NCBI GenBank assembly: GCA_002292925.1
Contig: DBCF01000203.1
Span: forward strand, 1-11,125
Source: Roseiflexaceae bacterium UBA965
GTDB taxonomy: Bacteria > Chloroflexota > Chloroflexia > Chloroflexales > Roseiflexaceae
Direction: 5' to 3'
Length of the DNA stretch: 11,125 bases
A program made the translations under genes and the position numbers. Below, piece by piece: positions 1 through 6,550 of this stretch. The notes below the pieces were generated by a model that was not told where the DNA came from, ran no database searches, and was given only the letters and a program-made list of their open reading frames with translations. How positions within the stretch are numbered: the first letter of the stretch is position 1; every line of letters begins with the position of its first letter.

Positions 1-603
1 CGCACCGGCGAGATTGGCTTATTCCGCATCGTCGCCGAAAGCAGCGTGGCGGGTGGCGTACGCCGTATCGAAGCCGTCACCGGGTTTGGCGCCGAGCAAT
101 GGGTCGACCAGCAAATCACGCTGTTGCGCGAAGCTGCCAGTCATTTGGGCGTGCCGGTGCCGCAAGTGGCCGAGCGCGTCGAAGGCGTGCTAGCTGACCT
201 CAAGCAACGCCAACGCGACATTGATGCCCTCAAATCACAGGCCACTGGCGTCCAAGTCGAAGACTTGGTGCGGGCGGCTGTCCAACGCGATGGTGTCACC
301 TATGTGGTGACCCGGGTCGATGGCCTCGAGGTGGCGCAAATGCGTGAACTCGGCGACAAGATTCGCGACATGGTGCCCAATGGCGTGATTGTGTTGGCTG
401 GCGCCAGCGAAGAGCGCGCCCAGATTCTGGTGATGATGACCAAAACCGTAACGCAACACCACGCCGGCAATTTGGTGCGTGAACTCGCACCGATTGTGGG
501 GGGGAGTGGTGGTGGTCGCCCCGATATGGCCCAAGCTGGTGGCCGCGATATTGCCAATATTGATGCGGCATTACAAAAAGCACGTGCGTTGCTTTCGATT
601 TAA
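1..603 (+). CDS. alaS: Alanyl-tRNA synthetase, C-terminal part (5' end outside window)
   Basis: Alanyl-tRNA synthetase charges tRNA-Ala in the cytoplasm and edits mischarged Ser/Gly. The frame is open from base 1, so only the last 200 residues are present. The beginning, TGEIGLFRIVAESS followed by GGVRRIEAVTG, matches the end of the editing domain (second additional domain) of bacterial AlaRS. A charged helical segment follows (about residues 45-80), and the C-Ala/DHHA1 domain is marked near the end by the glycine-rich GGGRPDMAQAGG signature typical of the family. The stop is TAA. A GTG at position 46 could be taken as a start, but the homology runs through it to the window edge, so it is internal. 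The next gene starts 41 bases downstream on the same strand and could be co-transcribed. Confidence 0.96.
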   Translation, partial: RTGEIGLFRIVAESSVAGGVRRIEAVTGFGAEQWVDQQITLLREAASHLGVPVPQVAERVEGVLADLKQRQRDIDALKSQATGVQVEDLVRAAVQRDGVTYVVTRVDGLEVAQMRELGDKIRDMVPNGVIVLAGASEERAQILVMMTKTVTQHHAGNLVRELAPIVGGSGGGRPDMAQAGGRDIANIDAALQKARALLSI

Positions 604-644
604 GACGCATTGGGATGCCCGTTTAAATGCAGTAAGGAATCAGC

Positions 645-2009
645 ATGTCGGTACCAGTAGTACAACACCAAATAGATCAACGCCGGCGTGATGACCGCGT
701 GGTGGGGGTGCGTCAGCGCACTCCTGCCCCCAATCGTGCCGCGCAAGGTAAGCCACGACGACCACGGCGCAACGCAGCCTGGCAATGGTTTGCCTTGGCG
801 TTGCTTGGCTGTCTGCTTGGCATCTTGCTGTGGGCCGTGTTGCTTCGTATGACGATTACGCTGATTCCGCCGCTGGGTGAAGCGCGAGTGGTGCCACTGA
901 CCGATGTCGCATTCCCGATTGCCGCAATCGGCAACGCTGATAGTATGCAAATCGAAGCCGTACGCCTCGAAAGTACCATTACCATTACCGAAACCGGCGA
1001 AGCCTTGACTGAAGTCCCCATGCCTGATGGGCGTGCCAAAGGGACCATCATGGTCATCAACATGCTCGAACAAGCCGTCGCCTTGCCCCAAGGCACCGAA
1101 TTCATTGCCAGCGGTGGTGGTGGCGAAGTGCGCTATATGCTGGATGCCCCTGCGACTGTTCCCCCGGCGGTGACCACTAGCACGTTGACGAGTCGTACCA
1201 CCGATTATGGCCAAGTCGAAGTGGCGGTGACGGCACGCTCTGCGGGGAGTGCCTCAAATGTGGGTGAAAACAGCGTCACGACACTGTTGTTGCCTGGTCA
1301 AGGCCCGATTGCCAACGACAATGGTCAGATTATTTTGCGTAATGCTCCAATAACCGGTGGCAGTGAAACCATGCGCCGGATTGTGTCAGAAACCGACGAA
1401 GCGCGCTTGCTTGGTGCCGCCTTGACCAAAGCCTATGCCCAAGGGATGCGTGATTTAGCTGATCAAGCTACCCAACGCATGTTGCAAATAGATGAATTGA
1501 CGATTGATCCATCAGCGATCCAGCTAGGCCAACCGCAAGTCTATGGTGCGCCACAATTGACGCCGGTGGTTGGTACCGTGCTTGACCCACGCAACGCCGA
1601 AATGCAAATGACGGTGGCCGTGACATTCCGCGTGTATGCCATCAAAGCCGATCAGACAATCCAAGCGCAACTACAACAAGTCGTGCCACAACGCTTCCAA
1701 GGGGGCAGTACGCCGATTTGTCGCGTAGGCGAATTGTCGGCATTTAAGGTGGCCGAATGGCACCCCACCACGACGGCGATTGTGATTAACGGCGAGATTC
1801 GTTGTTCGCCCCAAATGCCTATCCCTGCCGCGGTGGTGAATGATTTGCCCAAACAATTACAAGGGGTGAGTAACGCCCAAGCTACTACGCTACTTGAAGA
1901 ACTCAAGGCCAAGGGGATTATCAGTGGCTATACCCTGCCCACCCGCAATCAGCTCCCCCCATTACCGCAACTGATTACGGTGCGGGTCGGTGAGGCCACC
2001 ATACCATGA
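645..2009 (+). CDS. Membrane-anchored protein with baseplate J/gp47-like features
   Basis: This 454-residue protein has a basic cytoplasmic N-terminus (about residues 12-42, rich in R, Q and P), one transmembrane helix at about residues 46-68, and a large external part. Residues about 100-220 show the pattern seen in proteins annotated as baseplate J-like in Chloroflexota: GTIMVIN, then LPQGTEF with a glycine run, a 'VRYMLDAPATVP' strand, and a 'GSASNVGENSV' turn. No catalytic motif is visible. The ATG is preceded by an AAGGA at 634-638, six bases upstream. The gene overlaps ruvX by 4 bases (ATGA), so the two are probably translationally coupled. No phage genes are nearby, so this is not evidence of a prophage. 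The family assignment is from memory of its look and is moderate; the single-pass topology is clear. Confidence 0.8.
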   Translation: MSVPVVQHQIDQRRRDDRVVGVRQRTPAPNRAAQGKPRRPRRNAAWQWFALALLGCLLGILLWAVLLRMTITLIPPLGEARVVPLTDVAFPIAAIGNADSMQIEAVRLESTITITETGEALTEVPMPDGRAKGTIMVINMLEQAVALPQGTEFIASGGGGEVRYMLDAPATVPPAVTTSTLTSRTTDYGQVEVAVTARSAGSASNVGENSVTTLLLPGQGPIANDNGQIILRNAPITGGSETMRRIVSETDEARLLGAALTKAYAQGMRDLADQATQRMLQIDELTIDPSAIQLGQPQVYGAPQLTPVVGTVLDPRNAEMQMTVAVTFRVYAIKADQTIQAQLQQVVPQRFQGGSTPICRVGELSAFKVAEWHPTTTAIVINGEIRCSPQMPIPAAVVNDLPKQLQGVSNAQATTLLEELKAKGIISGYTLPTRNQLPPLPQLITVRVGEATIP

Positions 2010-2470
2010 GTTACCCTGAGTATGGGCGCATCCTCGCTTTAGATGTGGGCGAGCGCCGGATTGGAGTAGCCCTCAGTGATCTTTCGCGGACCCTTGCCAC
2101 CCCATATATCACGATTCACGCCACGCCAGTTCATATTTTTTTTAAAAAGCTGAGCCAAATCATCACGCAAGAAGACGTGTGTCAGATTGTGGTTGGATTG
2201 CCCATTTCGCTCAATGGCCAAGAAGGCCCGCAAGCGCAACGGATTCGGGCGTTTATTGAGACGTTAACGACGCAGGTGACGTTGCCGATTGCGACGTGTG
2301 ATGAGCGCTATACCTCGGCTGAGGCCGAGCGCATCATGATTGAGGCTGGCTTGCGTCCAGAGCAACGCAAAGCGCGCATCGACGAAGTCGCGGCTTCGAT
2401 TATTTTGCAAGATTATTTGACGAGTCTGCGGCAACCACCGCCTTTTATGCATGATGATGATGCCGTATAA
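2006..2470 (+). CDS. ruvX: Putative pre-16S rRNA nuclease / Holliday junction resolvase YqgF (RuvX)
   Basis: YqgF/RuvX is an RNase H-fold nuclease, implicated in 5'-end maturation of pre-16S rRNA and also described as a Holliday junction resolvase-like protein. The 154-residue product has the family's usual length and motifs: ILALDVGERRIGVALSD at the N-terminus (acidic residue D13), VVGLPISLNG at about 62-71, CDERYTSAEAE at about 98-107 (D99/E100), and RKARIDEVAAS with D126 near the C-terminus. These acidic residues form the expected metal-binding site. Its ATG overlaps the stop of the upstream gene by four bases, and a strong terminator begins at its own stop codon, so it closes the plus-strand operon. 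A run of eight T (2136-2143) lies within the coding sequence, but the frame is intact. Confidence 0.95.
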   Translation: MSYPEYGRILALDVGERRIGVALSDLSRTLATPYITIHATPVHIFFKKLSQIITQEDVCQIVVGLPISLNGQEGPQAQRIRAFIETLTTQVTLPIATCDERYTSAEAERIMIEAGLRPEQRKARIDEVAASIILQDYLTSLRQPPPFMHDDDAV

Positions 2471-2506
2471 AAAAGACCCCGTACCATGTGGTACAGGGTC
2501 TTTTTT
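2469..2506. terminator. Bidirectional rho-independent terminator between ruvX and the DsbA-like gene
   Basis: A near-perfect hairpin: the arm AAAAAAGACCCCGTACC pairs with GGTACAGGGTCTTTTTT around a four-base loop (ATGT), with one C-A mismatch. It is flanked by A6 on one side and T6 on the other, so it works as an intrinsic terminator in both directions. It sits between the convergent ends of ruvX (plus) and the DsbA-like gene (minus) and overlaps the TAA of ruvX. Confidence 0.93.
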
Positions 2507-2522
2507 GTGGGGGTGGGCTGGT

Positions 2523-3179
2523 TTACGGCGGTGAAATCATGGTGTCGATGATTTTGGCAAACTCGGCATAGGGTTGCGCCCCCATCAATAACCGCCCATT
2601 GATAATAAATGCCGGCGTACTATTGATGCCTAGTTGTTGCGCCATCGCCATATCGGCTTTGATTTGTGCCAAATGCCGATTGGTGGTGACACAGCTCTCG
2701 AATTGGGCGCGGTCAATCCCAACGGCACTGGCATAGTTACCAAAGGTGGTTAAATCGTCGAGTGAGCCATCACGCCATTCTTGGTTGGCGGCTCCATCAA
2801 AGATTGTTTTGCGCATCAAAAAAAACTGGCCTTGCTCGGCGCTACAATCGGCGGCTTGGGCTGCCATCAGCGCACCACTATGGAGCTGTGTTAATGGGAA
2901 GTCACGGACTTCGAACGATACTTTGCCAGTATCGATATAGTTTTTCGTCAATTGTGGCATCGTCTCACGGACGAATTTGGCGCAATACGGTCATTGATAA
3001 TCGCTAAACTCGATGATTTTGACCGGTGCGTCTGCTGCACCGATTAGCCGTGGGTTGGGGGTGCGTGATGACAACAGCGAGGTGTCATCGATCACGACAC
3101 TACCACTCCCCGGCGCAAGCCCACAGGCCGCTAAACTGAGCAATACTACCGCTACCAAAATGGGCAATAAACGATACAT
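2523..3179 (-). CDS. DsbA-family thioredoxin-fold lipoprotein, probable selenoprotein (UxxC)
   Basis: The frame of 218 codons is continuous apart from one in-frame TGA at codon 63. Residues 1-19 form a lipoprotein signal peptide (hydrophobic core, lipobox L-A-A-C, lipidated C19), so the protein acts outside the membrane. The DsbA-like fold starts at about residue 47 (ADAPVKIIEFSDYQ); the active site then reads UGA-P-Y-C (63-66) where relatives have C-P-x-C. Downstream are FEVRDFPL, the helical insert (about 100-175) and the cis-proline loop STPAFIING (P189), all undamaged. The expected role is thiol-disulfide exchange on exported proteins, with selenocysteine as attacking residue and C66 as resolving residue. 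The start ATG follows the upstream TAA by one base, with AAGGA at 3187-3191 as ribosome site. Translation restarting at M74 would lack signal peptide and active site. Alternatives are a recent Cys-to-stop mutation or a base-call error. Confidence 0.78.
2951..2986 (-). promoter_or_regulatory. Candidate bacterial SECIS element
   Basis: Just after the TGA, the mRNA can form an upper hairpin at 2974-2960: UCGUC, loop CGUGA, GACGA. One further A-U pair is possible across a single bulged U. A lower stem AUUG/CAAU (2986-2983 with 2954-2951) can enclose it. The apical loop has G then U at its second and third positions, about 23 bases after the TGA. In the E. coli fdhF SECIS, SelB recognises a loop GU and a bulged U, so the arrangement is similar. 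The stem is short, so this needs covariation support. Confidence 0.5.
2991..2993 (-). other. In-frame TGA, probable selenocysteine codon (residue 63 of the DsbA-like protein)
   Basis: Read on the minus strand, the codons are GAG TTT AGC GAT TAT CAA TGA CCG TAT TGC GCC, with the TGA exactly at the first cysteine of the CxxC active site. The frame stays open with good family similarity on both sides. TGA terminates the baseplate-J-like gene (2007-2009) and tmk (4064-4066), so the code is not generally reassigned. Confidence 0.65.
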
Positions 3180-3180
3180 G

Positions 3181-3675
3181 TTAACTTCCTTGGGTATCGC
3201 GCATGCGAATCTGGGTGGTCCGACCGACCAATCCGCTCCCGTCATCGCCACAATATGGGCAAATCGACCAGGTGAGGTCGATGACATGGTCACAGCTGAT
3301 ACAGCGCCGGCGGAGGGCAGTATGACAATGGGGGCACAAAATGAATTCATGGTCAATACCGCGTTGGCATTGTGGGCAAACAAATTGCTCTTCAATGTCG
3401 TGGCGCAAGTATTCTTCTTCGAGGGAACGCTCGTAGCGGTCTGCAATCGTCTGACGGGGGCGGAGCATCATATAGACGCCGAGACCGGCAAACGGCATCA
3501 GTAATGCCATCGATACGGCCAATACTTGCAATAAGGCCTCTTCGTGACGGGCATGGATGTCGCGGTAGGTCCAGATAACTGTTGCCATCCAGAGTAATAC
3601 GATATAAATACCAAACACCCATTTGAGTACATCGAGTAGTGGTCCTACTACGCCGAGTATTCCTCCAATATCCAC
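3181..3675 (-). CDS. Two-helix membrane protein with C-terminal double zinc ribbon
   Basis: The 164-residue product has two predicted membrane helices, at about residues 16-36 and 48-70, joined by a short charged stretch (TYRDIHARHEE). This resembles the PLDc_N-type helical hairpin. A charged segment (72-95) leads to eight cysteines in four pairs: C100/C103, C114/C117, C125/C128 and C139/C142. They read as two consecutive rubredoxin-like zinc ribbons (DZANK-like). I see no enzymatic motif; such modules usually mediate protein or nucleic-acid contacts. The start is GTG at 3675-3673, with AAGGAG seven bases upstream (3683-3688). Its stop is one base before the ATG of the DsbA-like gene, so the two are surely co-expressed. 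Function is unknown; the domain description is secure. Confidence 0.88.
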   Translation of the reverse strand: MDIGGILGVVGPLLDVLKWVFGIYIVLLWMATVIWTYRDIHARHEEALLQVLAVSMALLMPFAGLGVYMMLRPRQTIADRYERSLEEEYLRHDIEEQFVCPQCQRGIDHEFILCPHCHTALRRRCISCDHVIDLTWSICPYCGDDGSGLVGRTTQIRMRDTQGS

Positions 3676-3716
3676 AAGCTCACTCCTTTAGCCTCATTGG
3701 TCACAACGATAGTCGA

Positions 3717-4052
3717 CTAGTTCAATACGCGGGTGACGGATTCTGCATTGAGCACAAACACCGTCGCACCGCCTACTTGTACTTCTACGGGGGTTGGTGG
3801 GTAAAATTCACCGGACTCTGCCACCGGAGGTAACGGCGAAATATAGCGCACGCGCATATGACAGTGGGTGTGGATCAAGCGCATCACGGCGTCGATATGT
3901 TCGTCTTCGACGGCAATCAACAACGTCACGTTGCCTTCACGCAAGAAACCACCTTCGCTACTGATGCGGGTGACCCGATGACTGCGGGCGGTGAGGGCAT
4001 CGACGAGGTCGCCGGCGTCTTGACGTTGAACCACGGCAATCATTAATTTCAT
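3717..4052 (-). CDS. darA: DarA/PstA-type PII-like protein, probable cyclic-di-AMP receptor
   Basis: The 111-residue product begins MKLMIAVVQRQDAGDLVDAL and contains SSEGGFLREGNVTLLIAVEDE (residues about 31-51). This is the hallmark of the DUF970/YaaQ family, PII-like trimers that bind cyclic-di-AMP in Firmicutes (DarA in Bacillus, PstA in Listeria and Staphylococcus). The GGFLREGN loop at 34-41 contributes to the binding region. I chose the ATG at 4052 because MKL is the family's usual start and an AAAGGGA lies just upstream. An ATG at 4067, overlapping the tmk stop as ATGA, would add five residues (MKGTP). The position directly after tmk matches tmk-yaaQ in Bacillus. No diadenylate cyclase gene is in the window, so binding of c-di-AMP is inferred from the family. 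Confidence 0.9.
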   Translation of the reverse strand: MKLMIAVVQRQDAGDLVDALTARSHRVTRISSEGGFLREGNVTLLIAVEDEHIDAVMRLIHTHCHMRVRYISPLPPVAESGEFYPPTPVEVQVGGATVFVLNAESVTRVLN

Positions 4053-4063
4053 GGGAGTCCCTT

Positions 4064-4735
4064 TCATCTGCCTGGGGCATCGATGCGTTTAATTGTTGCC
4101 AAATAGGGCAACACATGGTCATAAGTGATATCGGCAAGGGCTTCAATGCTGAGACGGGCATCACACACGCGCCATCGTTGCAAATCCGATGCGATTAAGG
4201 CATGGTATCCATCAGCAACGCGGCGATGGTAGGCCACTTCGCGCGCATCAAGGCGGTTCCATTCTACCCCTTTGGGTAATTCGCCGTTGCGGCGCCGCTG
4301 TTTGCGTTCGAGTCCTTCATCGGCACTGATATCGAGATACATGCTGATGTCGGGGCGCAAACCACCCGTGGCAATGGCCGTGAGGGTTTTGAGTTCGTTG
4401 AGGTCGCGACCCAAGCCGTAGCCTTGGTAGGCATACGTTGAATCGGCATACCGGTCACAAATCACAATGCCACCTTGGGCGAGATAGGGTTTGATTACTT
4501 CGTTGACGAGCTGAGCGCGTGCCGCTGAAAAAAGAAAAATCTCGGTGGTGGGGTCCATTTCGGTGTGCTGTAAGTCCAACACGATCCGCCGAATCATATC
4601 CCCAATGCGTGTGCCGCCTGGTTCACGTACCAAAATCACCGGATACCCAGCAGCAAATAAGCGTTCGTAGAGTGCGCGGGTCTGCGTACTTTTGCCGCTC
4701 CCTTCGCTCCCCTCAAATGTAATGAACAATCCCAT
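4064..4735 (-). CDS. tmk: Thymidylate kinase
   Basis: Thymidylate kinase phosphorylates dTMP to dTDP with ATP, an essential cytoplasmic step to dTTP. The 223-residue product shows the complete family pattern: P-loop GSEGSGKST (residues 9-17), the dTMP-binding REPGGT (37-42), DRY followed by ADSTYAYQGYGLG (94-109), and a C-terminal segment with EVAYHRRVADGYHAL. Two adjacent ATG codons exist (4738 and 4735). The SD-like AAAAGGG ends one base before the first and four before the second, so I favour the second. The stop is TGA. The gene follows the R3H ATPase by about 24 bases and precedes the DarA-like gene by 11, in the middle of the minus-strand operon. Confidence 0.96.
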   Translation of the reverse strand: MGLFITFEGSEGSGKSTQTRALYERLFAAGYPVILVREPGGTRIGDMIRRIVLDLQHTEMDPTTEIFLFSAARAQLVNEVIKPYLAQGGIVICDRYADSTYAYQGYGLGRDLNELKTLTAIATGGLRPDISMYLDISADEGLERKQRRRNGELPKGVEWNRLDAREVAYHRRVADGYHALIASDLQRWRVCDARLSIEALADITYDHVLPYLATIKRIDAPGR

Positions 4736-4759
4736 CATACCCTTTTTTCTGCGTTTATG

Positions 4760-6550
4760 CTAGCGTGACAATTTGACTCGGCGAAATGGTTCACGCCCAC
4801 GACTCTCTGATTGCATGTTGTACCGTTCGGCCATCTGGTGTTGTAGGCGGCGGATAATCGTACCCTGTGGTGTTAATTCTACCTGTTGCCGTTCACCATT
4901 GATAATCTGGTTAATCGCCGTTTCGGCTTCGAGGATGGCTTCCTGCACATCTTCGTCTTTGCCATGGCCTTTCTCGGGTTGGCGATTAATCTGATCGGGG
5001 AAGAAAATATCGAGCAATTGCCGTTCGATTTGCATGGCGGTCGATGACCGCAACACATAAATCGGCAAATTGCGCTCTTCGGCATTGCGTAAGCGTGATG
5101 AGCCTTGGCGGTAGTAGTTTTTGATGGTCATCACCATGTTGGCGTCATTGATGTCTTTGACCACAATCGCAGCCACTTTGAGGTGCGCAATCGCCTTTTC
5201 GACTTTGTCACGACTCAACCCAAACGGATAAATCCGGTGGGTAGGCGGGACGAGGACGGCTTTTTCGACAGGTGCCACCACGAACGTCGGTGCCGCACTG
5301 GCTGGTGCCGGCGTCGCCACGCTACTCGCACTGAGACGTAGCGCTAGCGGTCCCGCAAACGACGCCGGCGTGAGGGGCTCATTGCGATTACCCCGGTCGT
5401 TGCGCCCTTGGCGCCCATTGCGGAAGCCGCGGTCGTTGCGATCGTTGCGGTCAGCACGTGGATCGGCATCCATCCCGATGTTGTGGGCCCGGCGGATTCC
5501 CCACGCTTGTTGGCCGGATAAACCTTCGGTGGGCTCGGGGTTGACGATTTCGATGGTGATTTTGCCATCTTCTGCACGACTGCGTTGCTCGGCTGCGGGT
5601 GATTCACCGCGTAACAAGGCATCGACGGCTTCGGCGACGTTGGAATAAACAATCACATCGTCCCAATTACGAATTTCGACCAGCACATCAAATGTCGGCG
5701 GCTGTTTGCGTTCGAGGACGGTTTTTTGGGTGCCACGGCGGCGCGCTTCATCGTCACCGAGGGTGACGGCTTGGATACCCCCAATCAAATCAGACAAAGT
5801 GGGGTTGACCATTAAATTTTCGAGTAATTGGCCATGGGCGGTGCCAATCAATTGCACCCCCCGTTCGGCAATGGTGCGCGATGCTTGGGATTCAAGCTCG
5901 GTGCCGATTTCGTCGATGACAATTACTTCAGGCATGTGATTTTCGACTGCTTCAATCATCACGGCATGTTGTTCGCTGGGGCGTTGCACTTGCATGCGCC
6001 GGGCCCGGCCAATCCCCGGATGGGGGATATCGCCGTCGCCGGCGATTTCGTTGGAGGTATCGACGATCACGACGCGCTTGCGCACATCGTCAGCCAGTAC
6101 CCGGGCTGTTTCGCGCAACATGGTGGTTTTGCCCACACCTGGGCGCCCTAGTAATAGCACACTCTGGCCTGATTCGACCAAATCACGGATGATACTAATC
6201 GTGCCAATTACCGCCCGCCCAATGCGACAGGTCAAGCCAATCACCCGCCCCGAGCGATTGCGGATGGCAGAGATACGGTGCAAGGTGCGGGGAATACCGG
6301 CGCGATTGTCTTCACCAAAGGCACTAATTGCCGAAGTGACGGCATCAATATCGGCCAAGGTGACTTCGGCATCACCCAGCAAGGTGGCGGTGACGCGATA
6401 ACGCGCTTCAGGCAAGCGCCCCAAATCCAACACGATTTCGAGCAAGTCTTCTTGGGGGTGTTCGGCTTGGGCAATTAATTCGCGAATGCGCGACGGCAAA
6501 GTGTCCAATAATAAATCAATATTACTGGTTATTTCGTTTCGTTCTGGCAT
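4760..6550 (-). CDS. SpoIIIAA/Ycf45-like AAA ATPase with C-terminal R3H domain
   Basis: This 596-residue protein has, in order: an N-terminal region (about 1-120) with 'RHISAIRNRSGRVIGLTCRIGR'-type pattern of the SpoIIIAA/Ycf45 family; a P-loop ATPase core with Walker A GRPGVGKT (135-142) and Walker B VIVIDE (209-214); and a low-complexity R/N/D/G-rich linker (about 365-391). A conserved block around RIYPFGLSRDKVEKAI (439-454) follows, and then an R3H single-strand nucleic-acid-binding motif RRLQH (R567, H571). It is probably a nucleic-acid-associated ATPase; its exact role is not established. I chose the ATG at 6550 (MPERNEI) rather than 6631: the extra 27 residues look non-coding and neither start has a strong SD. 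With this start the gene still overlaps the end of the upstream gene by 29 bases. Confidence 0.92.
   Translation of the reverse strand: MPERNEITSNIDLLLDTLPSRIRELIAQAEHPQEDLLEIVLDLGRLPEARYRVTATLLGDAEVTLADIDAVTSAISAFGEDNRAGIPRTLHRISAIRNRSGRVIGLTCRIGRAVIGTISIIRDLVESGQSVLLLGRPGVGKTTMLRETARVLADDVRKRVVIVDTSNEIAGDGDIPHPGIGRARRMQVQRPSEQHAVMIEAVENHMPEVIVIDEIGTELESQASRTIAERGVQLIGTAHGQLLENLMVNPTLSDLIGGIQAVTLGDDEARRRGTQKTVLERKQPPTFDVLVEIRNWDDVIVYSNVAEAVDALLRGESPAAEQRSRAEDGKITIEIVNPEPTEGLSGQQAWGIRRAHNIGMDADPRADRNDRNDRGFRNGRQGRNDRGNRNEPLTPASFAGPLALRLSASSVATPAPASAAPTFVVAPVEKAVLVPPTHRIYPFGLSRDKVEKAIAHLKVAAIVVKDINDANMVMTIKNYYRQGSSRLRNAEERNLPIYVLRSSTAMQIERQLLDIFFPDQINRQPEKGHGKDEDVQEAILEAETAINQIINGERQQVELTPQGTIIRRLQHQMAERYNMQSESRGREPFRRVKLSR
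5382..5458 (-). repeat. Short direct repeats coding an Arg/Asn/Asp/Gly-rich linker
   Basis: The 11-mer CGGTCGTTGCG occurs at 5394-5404 and 5430-5440, with further partial copies (for example TCGTTGCGGTC at 5442-5452). On the coding strand they give RADRNDRNDRG and related RN/RG units, residues about 365-390 of the R3H ATPase. This looks like a flexible, basic, RGG-like linker grown by local duplication. Confidence 0.7.

Noticed and set aside
645..2009. Prophage or contractile injection system because of the baseplate-J-like features
   Set aside because: No other phage or injection-system gene is present, the protein has an N-terminal membrane anchor, and its neighbours are core genes.
2135..2149. 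Programmed -1 frameshift in ruvX, dnaX-like
   Set aside because: The reading phase (TTT AAA AAG) does not make an X-XXY-YYZ slippery heptamer, and the zero-frame product is already a complete RuvX.
2523..2960. A 145-residue gene starting at the ATG at 2960
   Set aside because: It lacks the signal peptide and the active-site motif, has no convincing ribosome site, and is in frame with the upstream half through a single TGA. It is the C-terminal part of the 218-codon DsbA-like gene.
2991..2993. General reassignment of TGA to an amino acid
   Set aside because: TGA ends the baseplate-J-like gene at 2007-2009 and tmk at 4064-4066 with normal protein lengths, so any readthrough at 2991-2993 is site-specific.
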